A DNA stretch of 64,000 nt from CAZSLI01 sp964607705 (GCA_964607705.1 CAZSLI010000003.1:62001-126000), one strand, 5' to 3'. Positions 1-10,150 are shown, numbered from the stretch's first letter. Numbers and translations: made by a program. The notes: a model not told the origin generated them from the sequence alone.

Positions 1-225
1 CGCCACAAACTGAGCCGGCACCTTCTCCACCTTGACGAGATCTCGCTCCACGAGCTCGGCCGCAGAGAGACCTCTGGGGAGCGCCTGTTGAGCAACCAGA
101 ACCTCGACCGGTTCGTTCTGAGACGCGAGCTCTGTGCGGGCGCTTCTCAGGTACCCGGCCGCCAACACGGCGGCGATGCCCCCCAGCACGAGGGCGACCA
201 CAACTATGAACACTTTGCTGCGCAT
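1..225 (-). CDS. cpaB: CpaB/RcpC-like Tad pilus assembly protein, N-terminal part (cut by window edge)
   Basis: Reading the minus strand from an ATG at 225 gives 75 codons that run off the left edge. Residues 5-24 form a hydrophobic segment (VFIVVVALVLGGIAAVLAAG) that would anchor the protein in the membrane. It is followed by PVEVLVAQQALPRG and a stretch around AAELVERDLVKVEKVP, which match the start of the SAF domain in CpaB/RcpC proteins of Flp pilus systems. A purine-rich ribosome site (gaggagagg) lies just upstream. It sits 41 bases behind tadG in the same direction, as expected in a tad operon. In known systems CpaB/RcpC is an envelope component of the pilus secretion machine. The family call rests on the N-terminus alone. 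Confidence 0.75.
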   Translation of the reverse strand, partial: MRSKVFIVVVALVLGGIAAVLAAGYLRSARTELASQNEPVEVLVAQQALPRGLSAAELVERDLVKVEKVPAQFVA

Positions 226-266
226 ACTCGACCTCTCCTCTCAAAGGTCGAGCGCGACCCGCCGGA

Positions 267-1826
267 CTACGGATTGACGAGTCGCGCTTGGAACACGGTC
301 CCTCCCCCGGGGGGAGTGCCATACGTCGAAGGATTGGCCACGTACTCGATGAACTCTCCTCGAACGGTGCTGTCGTCGAGCACCTGGGTGATAGTGAACG
401 CGGCGAAGTTGCGCACGACGACTTCGTAAGAACCCCCGGACTTCTGTTCGTACCTAGCGACTACGGGCACGATGATCTGGGGACCGTACTTCGCTATCCG
501 ATCGCGCACCGCATTTGCGGTCCAGCCGGAGTTGCCAGGGCTCATCTGCGCGTGATCGCCTATGTGAAGTCCGCCGCCATAGCCCTCCGCGATCCAGTCC
601 CGAACGTTGTTGCCGAGATCGGCACCGGCCGGATCAGGCGGGCAACCGGCCATGTGGACCAGCTTGGAGTAGTTGATCTCGCCGAAGTTGCCGGTCTCAA
701 CACCCGATGAACCGACGCGCAGCGTGTAGATCTGGCCTGGTGTGAGCACGTTCGGGCTGAAGTCCGTCAGACGAATGTCAACCGGAACCATCTCACCCGC
801 CGAGGCGACTGCAGACCCGGCAACGCTCTTAACCGGGTAGGTCGAACGCCTGACGTGAACGTAGGCGTCGACGAAGCTGTCTTTGCCGGCGACATGGACG
901 TTCACGGGAAACGTGTCGAGGAACTTGTCGTCGAACGGCAGCTCAGCCGGTCCAAGCGTGATCGTCCAGGCCGTACCGGAGCCGGTCATGGCCAAGTTCT
1001 TCGTCTTGCCGACATCCAGCTTCACATCGCTGACCGGATCATTAGTCTTCACGTTGACCGTGATAGCGGGGACTTCGTCACTCGCCGGCCAATCGTTCAC
1101 GACCTCGACGGATGCGAACGGATAGCCGGTCGGAGGCACTACGATGCGGCCGGCTCCCTGAGCACCGTGGCTGTCCCCGACCCACTCGGAAATAAGCGGA
1201 CCGCCCGACACTTGAGTGACGAACTCCACTTTCAAGTCATAGCCATCGGGCGTGCTCGGCGCCGGTATCGAACCCGTCCACTGGCGGGCGGCCGACTTCG
1301 AAGCGAACGACGAGGACGCCGTCCCGCCCTTGCCATCCACCGCATAGAGGTTGACTTGCTTGATGTCATCATCCTCGAGGGTAGGTAGCGCCCACGGCAT
1401 GACGTTGCGCGATCCTGTCAGCGGCTGCTTTTCCGCCTTCGCAACCGCACGCACGAGATTGCTGGATGGGCCGAACACACTGGCGAACCATGCAGGTACG
1501 TCCCGGGTGACCGAGACACGCACGGACCAAGGGGTGTTCGCCTTGTCGACCACGACGCTCTCGACGACCAGGTTTATCCCTGCTCCACTGGCGTTCGCTG
1601 CGGCGTAGGCTCGAGCAGCAGTGTCCGCGGCAACCGGATCCTTGGTCTCGATGAGTTTGCTACACCCCGCGAGGGCCGCCGCATCAGCGGCGGACTGCAG
1701 TTGCCGTCGCGTGTCGAACAGGTAGCCCTGGTCGATGGAAATAGCCGCGATGGCGATGAACGCGAAGAGCATGATGGCGACGATGGTCGCCACGGCTCCG
1801 GAATCGTCGCTGAGTAGTCTCTTCAT
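267..1826 (-). CDS. TadG-like pilus assembly protein
   Basis: A 519-residue protein beginning MKRLLSDDSGAVATIVAIML, with one N-terminal membrane helix (about residues 10-32) followed by DQGYLFDTRRQLQSAADAAA and ALAG. This is the hallmark of the TadG/TadE pseudopilin-like N-terminal domain, in which the protein is processed or anchored like a minor pilin. The remaining 450 residues are extracytoplasmic, Ser/Thr/Gly/Val-rich, with no catalytic motif that I recognise. It starts directly after the tadE stop codon with no spacer, so the two are translationally coupled. In Tad systems TadE and TadG are minor envelope pseudopilins needed for Flp fibre assembly. The identification rests on the N-terminal domain and the operon context. 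Confidence 0.8.
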   Translation of the reverse strand: MKRLLSDDSGAVATIVAIMLFAFIAIAAISIDQGYLFDTRRQLQSAADAAALAGCSKLIETKDPVAADTAARAYAAANASGAGINLVVESVVVDKANTPWSVRVSVTRDVPAWFASVFGPSSNLVRAVAKAEKQPLTGSRNVMPWALPTLEDDDIKQVNLYAVDGKGGTASSSFASKSAARQWTGSIPAPSTPDGYDLKVEFVTQVSGGPLISEWVGDSHGAQGAGRIVVPPTGYPFASVEVVNDWPASDEVPAITVNVKTNDPVSDVKLDVGKTKNLAMTGSGTAWTITLGPAELPFDDKFLDTFPVNVHVAGKDSFVDAYVHVRRSTYPVKSVAGSAVASAGEMVPVDIRLTDFSPNVLTPGQIYTLRVGSSGVETGNFGEINYSKLVHMAGCPPDPAGADLGNNVRDWIAEGYGGGLHIGDHAQMSPGNSGWTANAVRDRIAKYGPQIIVPVVARYEQKSGGSYEVVVRNFAAFTITQVLDDSTVRGEFIEYVANPSTYGTPPGGGTVFQARLVNP

Positions 1827-2228
1827 CTACTCGACCCTTTGAACGGCGGTCGCGGTCAGCGGAAACGCTGCCCCCAGGTACTCGGCCATCAGAGGCGTGA
1901 AGATCGTGATCCTCCGGCTCACGACTACCCGCGCGGGCGTACCCGGGAGAGCGGCCGACGGGTCGGCCGGTGACACCGTGATATCCGAATCGACTATGCC
2001 GACGCCCGGTGCGGCTGCTCTGACGGCGGCCCGAACGTCAGCGGCGCTGTTGCGGAGGCTCGCCCAGCGGGCTCCCTCCCGCGCTGCGTACTCGATCTGT
2101 TGCCACTGGTTGAACAAGAATCCGAATTGGATGATGCCGGCGAGCAGCATGATCAGGACCATGGAGACAAGCGCGAACTCGACTGCGGCGGCGCCGCTGT
2201 CAGAGTCGGTAGTGAGTAGTGTGCGCAT
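1827..2228 (-). CDS. TadE-like minor pseudopilin
   Basis: A 133-residue protein with the TadE signature: a short polar leader (MRTLLTTDSDSG), then AAAVEFALVSMVLIMLLAGI, where the Glu lies a few residues after the Gly cleavage site, then FGFLFNQWQQIEYAAREGAR. The ATG at 2228 is preceded by a strong ribosome site (gaggggaggg). TadE proteins are prepilin-like, are processed by a TadV-type peptidase and are incorporated in or near the Flp pilus. The gene lies between the Flp pilins and tadG on the same strand, downstream of a strong hairpin that may reduce its expression relative to the pilins. Confidence 0.85.
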   Translation of the reverse strand: MRTLLTTDSDSGAAAVEFALVSMVLIMLLAGIIQFGFLFNQWQQIEYAAREGARWASLRNSAADVRAAVRAAAPGVGIVDSDITVSPADPSAALPGTPARVVVSRRITIFTPLMAEYLGAAFPLTATAVQRVE

Positions 2229-2255
2229 GACCGCCGGTCCCTCCCCTCGAAGAGC

Positions 2256-2299
2256 TTGATGCCGGCACGGCAGCAGCGAGCTGGCCGTGCCGGCATCAA
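2256..2299 (-). terminator. Strong hairpin between Flp pilins and tadE (attenuator candidate)
   Basis: A perfect 16-bp inverted repeat (2256-2271 with 2284-2299, 12-nt loop) lies between the pilin genes and tadE. There is no U-tract on the minus strand, so it is more likely a partial terminator or an mRNA-stabilising hairpin than a full intrinsic terminator. Its 55-base context is duplicated on the other side of the N run (2414-2468), which is an assembly artefact. Confidence 0.6.
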
Positions 2300-2313
2300 C
2301 CTAGCGGTTTCAA

Positions 2314-2413
2314 NNNNNNNNNNNNNNNNNNNNNNNNNNNNNNNNNNNNNNNNNNNNNNNNNNNNNNNNNNNNNNNNNNNNNNNNNNNNNNNNNNNNNNN
2401 NNNNNNNNNNNNN
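2314..2413. other. Assembly gap (100 N) with 55-bp duplicated flanks
   Basis: The 55 bases at 2259-2313 are repeated exactly at 2414-2468. This is what results when two contigs overlapping by one 55-base assembly k-mer are joined with a fixed spacer. The true sequence is probably continuous, with no gap. Confidence 0.9.
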
Positions 2414-2474
2414 ATGCCGGCACGGCAGCAGCGAGCTGGCCGTGCCGGCATCAACCTAGCGGTTTCAAATGCCC

Positions 2475-2651
2475 CTACTGCAGGGCGGTTGCGACCCTGC
2501 CGAACAGGGTGGCGAGCTCGTTGCGCATGGCGGTGATAGCGATGATCAGGAAGATCGCGATAAGTGCTACGAGGAGGCCGTACTCCACCATCGTGGCGCC
2601 CTCGTCGCTCGCAAACGCGGACTGCATCCGAACGAACAGCTTGGTGAGCAT
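2475..2651 (-). CDS. flp: Flp/Fap type IVb pilin (second copy)
   Basis: A 58-residue pilin precursor. It has a charged leader of 18 residues ending in SDEG, then a mature start ATMVEYGLLVALIAIFLI, with Glu at +5 and Tyr at +6 of the mature protein as in Flp pilins, and an amphipathic tail NELATLFGRV. Cleavage by a TadV/CpaA-type prepilin peptidase is expected after the Gly. A ribosome site (aagggag) precedes the ATG at 2651. It differs from the upstream copy at only about five positions, so the pair is a recent tandem duplication. It would be the major Flp fibre subunit or a variant of it. Confidence 0.92.
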   Translation of the reverse strand: MLTKLFVRMQSAFASDEGATMVEYGLLVALIAIFLIIAITAMRNELATLFGRVATALQ

Positions 2652-2678
2652 CTCTGCTCCCTTCCGTCGGCCCGCTGG

Positions 2679-2855
2679 CTACTGCAGGGCGGTGGTGACC
2701 CTGCCGAACAGGGTGGCGAGCTGGTTACGCATGGCCGTGATCGCGACGATCAGGAAGACGGCGATCAGCGCGACGAGCAGGCCGTACTCGACCATCGTGG
2801 CGCCCTCGTCGCTCGCAAACGCGGACTGCATCCGAACGAACAGCTTGGTGAGCAT
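2679..2855 (-). CDS. flp: Flp/Fap type IVb pilin (first copy)
   Basis: A 58-residue Flp pilin precursor, the first gene of the pilus operon. The leader ends DEG and the mature part starts ATMVEYGLLVALIAVFLI, so the prepilin peptidase site and the Glu5-Tyr6 pair are intact. The ATG at 2855 follows a ggggaggg ribosome site. The first 32 residues are identical to those of the next gene. The differences (Ile/Val at two sites, Glu/Gln, Ala/Thr) are in the helix and tail. Exported and polymerised pilins of this type mediate surface attachment. Confidence 0.92.
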   Translation of the reverse strand: MLTKLFVRMQSAFASDEGATMVEYGLLVALIAVFLIVAITAMRNQLATLFGRVTTALQ

Positions 2856-3162
2856 CTCTTCTGCCCTCCCCTTTCTGAAGACCGCATGGCCTCCTCAGTG
2901 GCAAGGTCCGGACGCCCCCAAGCGCCCCGCCGACCGCCATTACCGAACTGCTACCAATTCTTTGCCCCGGCCGGGCGGAGTCACCATCGGCCAATGCGTC
3001 TGAACCAGCGCTGTTCGGGCGGACTGGGACGTCATACCAATGGAGGAGGTTTACTGGGAGACCATGGGGGAAGGCGACCGCTACCGAGAACCCGGAGCGA
3101 ATGCCCCAAGCGCCAACTCGGCCGACCGGGCAGACGCCGAGAAGGTCCCCGCGACCTGCGTT
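2856..3162. other. Intergenic region upstream of the Flp operon
   Basis: About 300 bases without a convincing gene lie between the response regulator and the first pilin. The pilin promoter must lie here or further upstream, but I see no clear -35/-10 pair, sigma-54 element or palindrome. Short frames in it lack ribosome sites and look like noise. Confidence 0.6.
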
Positions 3163-3804
3163 CTAGCGACTAAGACGAACCAACCCAGCCTTCACTGCAG
3201 CCAGCACAGCCTGCGTTCGGTCGGCTTGGCCCAGCTTGCGGAGGATATGACTCACGTGTGTCTTGACGGTGGTCTCACCTATCCATAGAGAGCGGCCGAT
3301 CTCCTTGTTCGACATGCCTTTCGACATGAGCTGAAGCACTTCCATCTCGCGCTCGGAGAGCGGCTCGTCGAGCTCGCTGTTCCCCTGGGGGCGACCCGAG
3401 ATGATGCGGTTCGCCACAGCAGAGTCGAACACCGCCTGACCGTCGGCGACCGCGCGGATCGCATGCGTTATGCGCTCCGGCCGCGTGTCCTTCAGGAGGT
3501 AGCCGCACGCCCCGGCAGCAAGTACTCCGAACAGTTCCTCGTCTTCATCGAAACTCGTCAGGACCAATACTGCGGTCGCCGGACACGTGCTGCGGACCTT
3601 GCGGCACACCTCGATCCCGCCTTCTCCGGGCATCCGAAGATCGAGCACCACGACGTCCGGCTGGTGGTCGATGCAGCCCTGCAGCGCGCCCGCACTATCC
3701 GCTGCCTCGCCGACCACATCGATATCGGTCTCAGCCTCGAGCATAGTCCGGAGTGCGTAGCGGACCAGTTCGTGGTCATCGGCTATGAAGACGCGAATGG
3801 ACAT
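3163..3804 (-). CDS. NarL/FixJ-family response regulator
   Basis: A 213-residue two-domain regulator. The receiver domain (about 1-120) has the acidic pair Asp9-Asp10, the phosphorylatable Asp55 in VVVLDLRMPG, Thr in VLVLTSFDEDE and Lys in YLLKDTRPE. The C-terminal LuxR-type helix-turn-helix (about 148-210) contains LSEREMEVLQLMSKGMSNKE and the recognition segment TTVKTHVSHILRKL. Its ATG follows the histidine kinase stop codon with no spacer, so the two form a cognate pair. It is a DNA-binding activator or repressor controlled by phosphorylation. The pilus operon starts 308 bases downstream on the same strand and is a plausible, unproven, target. Confidence 0.93.
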   Translation of the reverse strand: MSIRVFIADDHELVRYALRTMLEAETDIDVVGEAADSAGALQGCIDHQPDVVVLDLRMPGEGGIEVCRKVRSTCPATAVLVLTSFDEDEELFGVLAAGACGYLLKDTRPERITHAIRAVADGQAVFDSAVANRIISGRPQGNSELDEPLSEREMEVLQLMSKGMSNKEIGRSLWIGETTVKTHVSHILRKLGQADRTQAVLAAVKAGLVRLSR

Positions 3805-5025
3805 CTAGTGACCTCCCTTGAGAGGCAGTTCAACGCTGAGAGTAGTGCCGGCGCCGGGCGCGGAATCGATCGACAAGGTCCCACCTTCTCCTCGAATCCG
3901 TTCACGGATGCTTCTCAGTCCGATCCGCTCCGACAGCTGGTCGAGCACTTGTGTCGTATCGAAACCGACTCCGTCGTCTGCCACTTGGAGCCGTACCACC
4001 TGCGGCTCAAACCGGAGCCTGACGGTGATGAGGTCGGCGTGCGCGTGACGGACCGCATTGGAGACCGCTTCCTTGGCCACGCGGTAGAGGCATGCCTCCT
4101 CGGCGGGCGTGAGTATGTGACGATCACCCTCGGCGGTCACCTTGCCGCGCACCTGACGGCCGGACGTGATCTCGCGGACCCAGAACTCCAGCGCGCCGAC
4201 CAGCCCGAGCTCTTGGAGCTTCATCGGTCGCAGGTCGTAGATGAAGCGCCTCAACTCGGTCATGGAGCTGTTGAGCTGTTGTTGGAGCTCGTCGAGCCGC
4301 ACGCCAACGGCGACCGGGTCGCGCATCACCTGCTTCTTGCACACCTCGAGCCCCAGAGAGATCGAGAACAGCGACTGGACGACTCCGTCGTGCATCTCGC
4401 GCGCGATGCGGTCACGCTCGCTGGCCAGGAGCACGTAACGGCTCTGCTCGGCCAACCGCGCATTCTCGATCGCCGAGGCGGCGAATGCCGACAGGATGGC
4501 GAGGAAGTCGATCTGCTCGGGAGAGAACGGCCGATCTTCCGTGTTTATGGCGCAGAGCAGGCCTATCGGCCGGTCTTTGACGAGGACGGGGCTGCACAGC
4601 AGAAGCGCCTTTTGCTCATGGTGCCGCTCGATGGCGGGCTCGCCGGTGTCGAACACCCGGTCGGCGAGCTCGTTCAGCCGAGCCTCCCACCAGGTCTGCT
4701 CGTGCTGTCCGCGCCGTCCGCGGACCATTATGGTGTCGAGGTCGAGTGTCTCCCCGTGCTCGTCGGCGAGAACCAGGACTGCCTTGTCCGTGTCGGTGAT
4801 GCGCTTTGCTCGGTCGATGATGACGTCGAGCACCTCGGCGACATTCATCGCCGAGGAGACGGCGTCGGCCACCTCGTTGATGGTTGCGATGAGTTCGGCC
4901 TGCAAGACGCCGCGCGGCCTGAACAGTCCGCGCGCTGCCCTCACGACACCGTCGAACCCCGACGGCGGCGCAGGCCTCGTCTGGTTCAGGTCGTTTGCTC
5001 GTTCGCCGAAGACCACGCTAGACAT
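3805..5025 (-). CDS. GAF-domain sensor histidine kinase (NarX/LiaS/DesK type)
   Basis: A 406-residue kinase without membrane segments. Residues about 45-190 form a GAF domain. Residues 200-270 form a HisKA_3 dimerisation domain with the phospho-acceptor His212 in REMHDGVVQSLF. The C-terminal HATPase region shows KEAVSNAVRHAHA (N box), VADDGVGFD (G1) and GLRSIRERIRGEGG (G2). It is therefore a cytoplasmic sensor that probably binds a small ligand or redox cofactor through the GAF domain and phosphorylates the adjacent NarL-type regulator. What it senses cannot be read from the sequence. Confidence 0.92.
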   Translation of the reverse strand: MSSVVFGERANDLNQTRPAPPSGFDGVVRAARGLFRPRGVLQAELIATINEVADAVSSAMNVAEVLDVIIDRAKRITDTDKAVLVLADEHGETLDLDTIMVRGRRGQHEQTWWEARLNELADRVFDTGEPAIERHHEQKALLLCSPVLVKDRPIGLLCAINTEDRPFSPEQIDFLAILSAFAASAIENARLAEQSRYVLLASERDRIAREMHDGVVQSLFSISLGLEVCKKQVMRDPVAVGVRLDELQQQLNSSMTELRRFIYDLRPMKLQELGLVGALEFWVREITSGRQVRGKVTAEGDRHILTPAEEACLYRVAKEAVSNAVRHAHADLITVRLRFEPQVVRLQVADDGVGFDTTQVLDQLSERIGLRSIRERIRGEGGTLSIDSAPGAGTTLSVELPLKGGH

Positions 5026-5095
5026 CCCCCGACCGGTTGGCGATCATCCCCCGACGGCCGCCTGGCTGATTGTACCAGCGGGTAAGGACATTCCC

Positions 5096-5488
5096 CTAAC
5101 GATTGGTTAGTCGATAGCGCAACAGCATCTTCTTCGACCGCTCCTCGAGCCGGCGCCGCGTCTTCGGCGTTCTGCGCTCCCAGATATCGATGCCGTCCCA
5201 ATGGACAAGGTGGCCGAAGACGCCGTGCGCGATGGAGTCCTGAGCGCAGTGCAGCGCGTGACCCAGCTTGACCAGGTCGTCCTCTCGGATGGATGCGCGC
5301 AACAGAAAGCGGGCGCGGATGCCCGCGCCCGCCATCATGAAGTGCCAGCCCCAGTTACGGAGCTCACTGCCTTTATGTATGCGGTCGACGTTGATGTCGG
5401 CCCGCGCTATCACTTCGGCGTCCTCGGCGGTGAAGCCGGTCTCAAGCGCCCATCGCTTGGTATGGCCGTAATGCACCGCGCCGTTCAA
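5096..5488 (-). CDS. Small conserved protein with a possible metal-binding His motif
   Basis: A 130-residue soluble protein, 12 bases downstream of ftsH on the same strand. The segment LGHALHCAQDSIAHGVFGHL, with further His at HYGHTKRW near the start and HF around position 49, resembles the zinc-binding His/Asp pattern of phospholipase C/S1-P1 nuclease-like proteins. The protein is much shorter than those enzymes and has no signal peptide. The first possible start is a TTG; a GTG four codons on is equally plausible, and neither has a strong ribosome site. The function is unknown, and the metal-site reading is an inference from motif spacing. Confidence 0.55.
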   Translation of the reverse strand: MNGAVHYGHTKRWALETGFTAEDAEVIARADINVDRIHKGSELRNWGWHFMMAGAGIRARFLLRASIREDDLVKLGHALHCAQDSIAHGVFGHLVHWDGIDIWERRTPKTRRRLEERSKKMLLRYRLTNR

Positions 5489-5500
5489 CGAGCGCCCGCG

Positions 5501-7495
<1,995 letters not shown>

Positions 7496-7528
7496 GCTCG
7501 TCTCCTTGAAAGAGCGGCACCGCTGCCG

Positions 7529-8074
7529 CTACTGGTAAATCTCCGGCTTGAGCACTCCGATGTAGGGCAGGTTGCGGTACCTCTCGGCGTAGTCCAGGCC
7601 GTACCCGATGACGAACTCGTCGGGGATGTCGAATCCGACGTACTTACACTGGATAGGTACCCGCTGCTTCCCCGCCTTGCTCAACAGAGTCACGACTTCA
7701 AGTGACTTGGGCTTGCGAGAGGCGAGGTTCTTGAGCAGGTACTTGAGCGTCAGCCCCGTGTCGAGGATGTCTTCGACAACGAGCACGTTGCGGCCTTCGA
7801 TGATCTCGTCGAGGTCCTTCAGGATGCGGACCACGCCCGAGGACTTGGTCGACGAGCCGTAGCTCGATACGGCCATGAAGTCGAGTTCTACCGGGACCGA
7901 GATCTCGCGCGCCAGGTCGGCGATGAGCAGCGCGGCTCCGCGAAGGACCGCGACGAGCAGGACCGATTCGCCCTCGTAGTCACGGCTGATCTCGGCGCCG
8001 AGCTCGGCGACGCGCGCCTTGAGCTGGTCCTCGGAGATGATCACGTGGGAAACGTCGGGGTGCAGGGATTCCAT
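7529..8074 (-). CDS. hpt: Hypoxanthine-guanine phosphoribosyltransferase
   Basis: A 181-residue purine salvage enzyme that converts hypoxanthine or guanine plus PRPP to IMP or GMP. The PRPP-binding loop is clear in VLVVEDILDTGLTLKYLL, with the acidic pair and the following Thr. The flexible-loop region SSYGSSTKSSG and the C-terminal GFDIPDEFVIGYGLDYAE base-binding segment are also present. The length matches bacterial Hpt (about 180). It lies 37 bases after tilS and 33 before ftsH; the tilS-hpt-ftsH arrangement is widely conserved. Confidence 0.97.
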   Translation of the reverse strand: MESLHPDVSHVIISEDQLKARVAELGAEISRDYEGESVLLVAVLRGAALLIADLAREISVPVELDFMAVSSYGSSTKSSGVVRILKDLDEIIEGRNVLVVEDILDTGLTLKYLLKNLASRKPKSLEVVTLLSKAGKQRVPIQCKYVGFDIPDEFVIGYGLDYAERYRNLPYIGVLKPEIYQ

Positions 8075-8111
8075 CAGCGTTACTCGGCTCCTGTCAGTGT
8101 CGTGATGCGGT

Positions 8112-9509
8112 TCAGGACGGCTGGTGCCAGGTGAGCCTGACGGCTCTCGTCGTGCCTTCGTCGACTCTGTAGTCCTCGCTCATGCGTACCCCGGCAAGCC
8201 AGACGATACGCTCACCGTCCCGGATCACCGGGGTTGCCGATCGAAGCCGCTTGGGCACCTTCTCGTCGACCAGCAGGTCGGACACCTTTCGCGTGCCCGT
8301 CATGCCGAGCGGTCGCATTCGATCCCCCGGCCTCGGGGCATCCACCGCAAGCTCTCCCTCGAGCTTATCGGCATCGATGACCACCGAGGCGCCCGTGCCC
8401 GCCATGTCCTGCGGGTCGGTGAACTCGCCTGTGACGGCGCCGGCAGCACCCAAGTCGGCAGTACCTGGAAGAATCAGCAAGCCAGGTGCCACCGAGGGCG
8501 CCTGAGTGTCGTTGCGGGAGACGACCAGTCTACCGTACTCGGTGAAGGCTCGTAGGCCGACAGGCAAGTCGCGCGCATACGCCTCTGTCGACAGCCCATC
8601 TACCAAGCTCTCGACGTGCTCCGCCTCGAGCCGGGAAGCCTCAGGGAACGTGCGTGCAAGCGCGGAGCGCACGGTGCGGCGCGCCATCGTGCGATCCAGC
8701 GTCGCCATGAGCTCTCTGTTGAACGCGATCTCGATGCCGGGCGTCATGTCCGCGAAGTCCCGCGCGAATGCATCCGCCATCGAGCCGAGAAGCGCATCGT
8801 CGTCGCCGAGAAGGTCCATGGTCCGCGCCAGCGAACTCCTGAACGAAGGGTTGAGCCTAGCTGCGGCCGGCACGAGTTCCGCGCGCACGTACGCGCGCGC
8901 CCGCGAGGTATCGTCGTTCGACGCATCGTCGCGCCACGCATGCCCGTTGGCCTGCAGCCAGGCGCGCACGTCCGCGCGCGCACACTCGATCAGCGGCCGT
9001 ACGATCCTTCCGCGCGTCGCCGCGATCGACGACAGCCCGCCCGCACCGCTTCCCGCGATCGCGCGCATGAAGAACGTCTCGATCCGGTCATCGAGCGTGT
9101 GGGCGACCGCGATACGGCCCGCCCTGGACCGGGTACCGATGCTCTCGCACAGGGAGTCGAGCTCCTCCTCGGCGAAGCGATAGCGGATCTGGCGACCGGC
9201 GTCCTCGAGGTTGAGGCGCTCGGCCTCCGCGTAGGCCGCCACGTCGTAGCGCACGACGCGCACCTCGACACCGAGCCCGGAGCACACGGATCGGACGAAC
9301 GCCTCGTCGGCGTCAGACTCCTCGGCACGCAGCAGGTGGTTGACGTGGAGCACGCGGAGGCGGAGACGGCCGAGGGTGCCGGAAGCGAGCAGATGCAGCA
9401 GCGCTACGGAGTCTCCCCCGCCGCTCACCATGGCCAAGACCGGGCCTTCGTCGGCGAACATCCGGTGGCGCTCGGCGGTAGAGGAGGCGGTTTCGAGGAT
9501 CGATGACAT
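8112..9509 (-). CDS. tilS: tRNA(Ile)-lysidine synthetase
   Basis: About 465 residues from the ATG at 9509; a start ten codons earlier is possible. The ATP-pyrophosphatase P-loop SGGGDS lies at residues 29-34, followed by LRVLHVNHLLR and AHTLDDRIETFFMRAIAG, the PP-loop II and substrate-handling motifs of TilS. The C-terminal TilS domain is visible in PRPGDRMRPLGMTGTRKVSD. The enzyme attaches lysine to C34 of tRNA-Ile(CAU), changing its decoding from AUG to AUA, and is essential in most bacteria. It is the first gene of the tilS-hpt-ftsH group. Confidence 0.96.
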   Translation of the reverse strand: MSSILETASSTAERHRMFADEGPVLAMVSGGGDSVALLHLLASGTLGRLRLRVLHVNHLLRAEESDADEAFVRSVCSGLGVEVRVVRYDVAAYAEAERLNLEDAGRQIRYRFAEEELDSLCESIGTRSRAGRIAVAHTLDDRIETFFMRAIAGSGAGGLSSIAATRGRIVRPLIECARADVRAWLQANGHAWRDDASNDDTSRARAYVRAELVPAAARLNPSFRSSLARTMDLLGDDDALLGSMADAFARDFADMTPGIEIAFNRELMATLDRTMARRTVRSALARTFPEASRLEAEHVESLVDGLSTEAYARDLPVGLRAFTEYGRLVVSRNDTQAPSVAPGLLILPGTADLGAAGAVTGEFTDPQDMAGTGASVVIDADKLEGELAVDAPRPGDRMRPLGMTGTRKVSDLLVDEKVPKRLRSATPVIRDGERIVWLAGVRMSEDYRVDEGTTRAVRLTWHQPS

Positions 9510-9581
9510 GCGACTAGGGTACCCGAGCTGGCGGCTCAACGGCGGGCGGACGCGACGACCGGCCAGCGAGTGCGCGGGACG

Positions 9582-10106
9582 TCAGCTCTCGTCGGCGGGG
9601 AGCGCTTGTCCCTCGGTGATCTCGACCACCCAGCGAGCAGTCCGCCCCACGAGGAGCGCACAGTGCGCCCAGCGCTCGGGCAGGTGCATACCGCCGATGC
9701 GCGTGACGACCTCGTCGCAGGTCTCGGCGTCCTGGTCCTCGATCCAGCGGCGGCGCAGTTCGCCGGCGGCGTCGTAGCTCGGCTCCCACTCGTCCGTGGG
9801 TCGCGACCTGCCCACAACCATGCCGGTGGCCATCACGCCACCCGCAAGCGCGCCGCAGATGCAGCGCGAACCGCCGAGGCCCTCACAGAAGCCCGAGGCC
9901 ATCTTGTAGACGTCGGGCGGCATGGGGTGGCCGAGGGCCTCGTTGACGGCCTTCACGACCGATTCACCGCACCAGTAGCCCGACTCGTAGTAGGAGGCAG
10001 CCGCGAACTCGGCCTCCTCGGCAGCCGTGAGCTGCGGGACGAGCGTCAGAGGACGTGGCCCCGAGGGCTTGGTGGAAGGTGATTCGCCTTGGCGTGCGAG
10101 CGTCAT
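9582..10106 (-). CDS. C_GCAxxG_C_C family protein (putative redox protein)
   Basis: A 174-residue protein with the cysteine pattern of the C_GCAxxG_C_C family: YWCGESVVKAVNEALG, GFCEGLGGSRCICGALAGG and a late CDEVV and HCALLV. Members of this family are small, cytoplasmic and probably metal- or redox-binding, but none has a firmly known role that I can cite. The chosen ATG at 10106 follows aaggt. The frame is open further upstream through the preceding permease gene, but there it is antisense-like noise. It follows the osmoprotectant transporter genes closely on the same strand, although a functional link is not evident. Confidence 0.75.
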   Translation of the reverse strand: MTLARQGESPSTKPSGPRPLTLVPQLTAAEEAEFAAASYYESGYWCGESVVKAVNEALGHPMPPDVYKMASGFCEGLGGSRCICGALAGGVMATGMVVGRSRPTDEWEPSYDAAGELRRRWIEDQDAETCDEVVTRIGGMHLPERWAHCALLVGRTARWVVEITEGQALPADES

Positions 10107-10150
10107 GAGCGACCTTATCGGCGATGCATCATCGTTGCTGATGTAATGTA

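Noticed and set aside
3040..3288. Short plus-strand frame between the regulator and the pilins
   Set aside because: No ribosome site, no protein-like composition, and half of it is antisense to the response regulator.
3463..5085. Long plus-strand open frame opposite the histidine kinase, and similar long antisense frames opposite ftsH, nifEN, nifD, nifK, metY and the exopolysaccharide genes
   Set aside because: They mirror genuine genes in GC-rich codon usage, are rich in Arg, lack ribosome sites and resemble no protein family.
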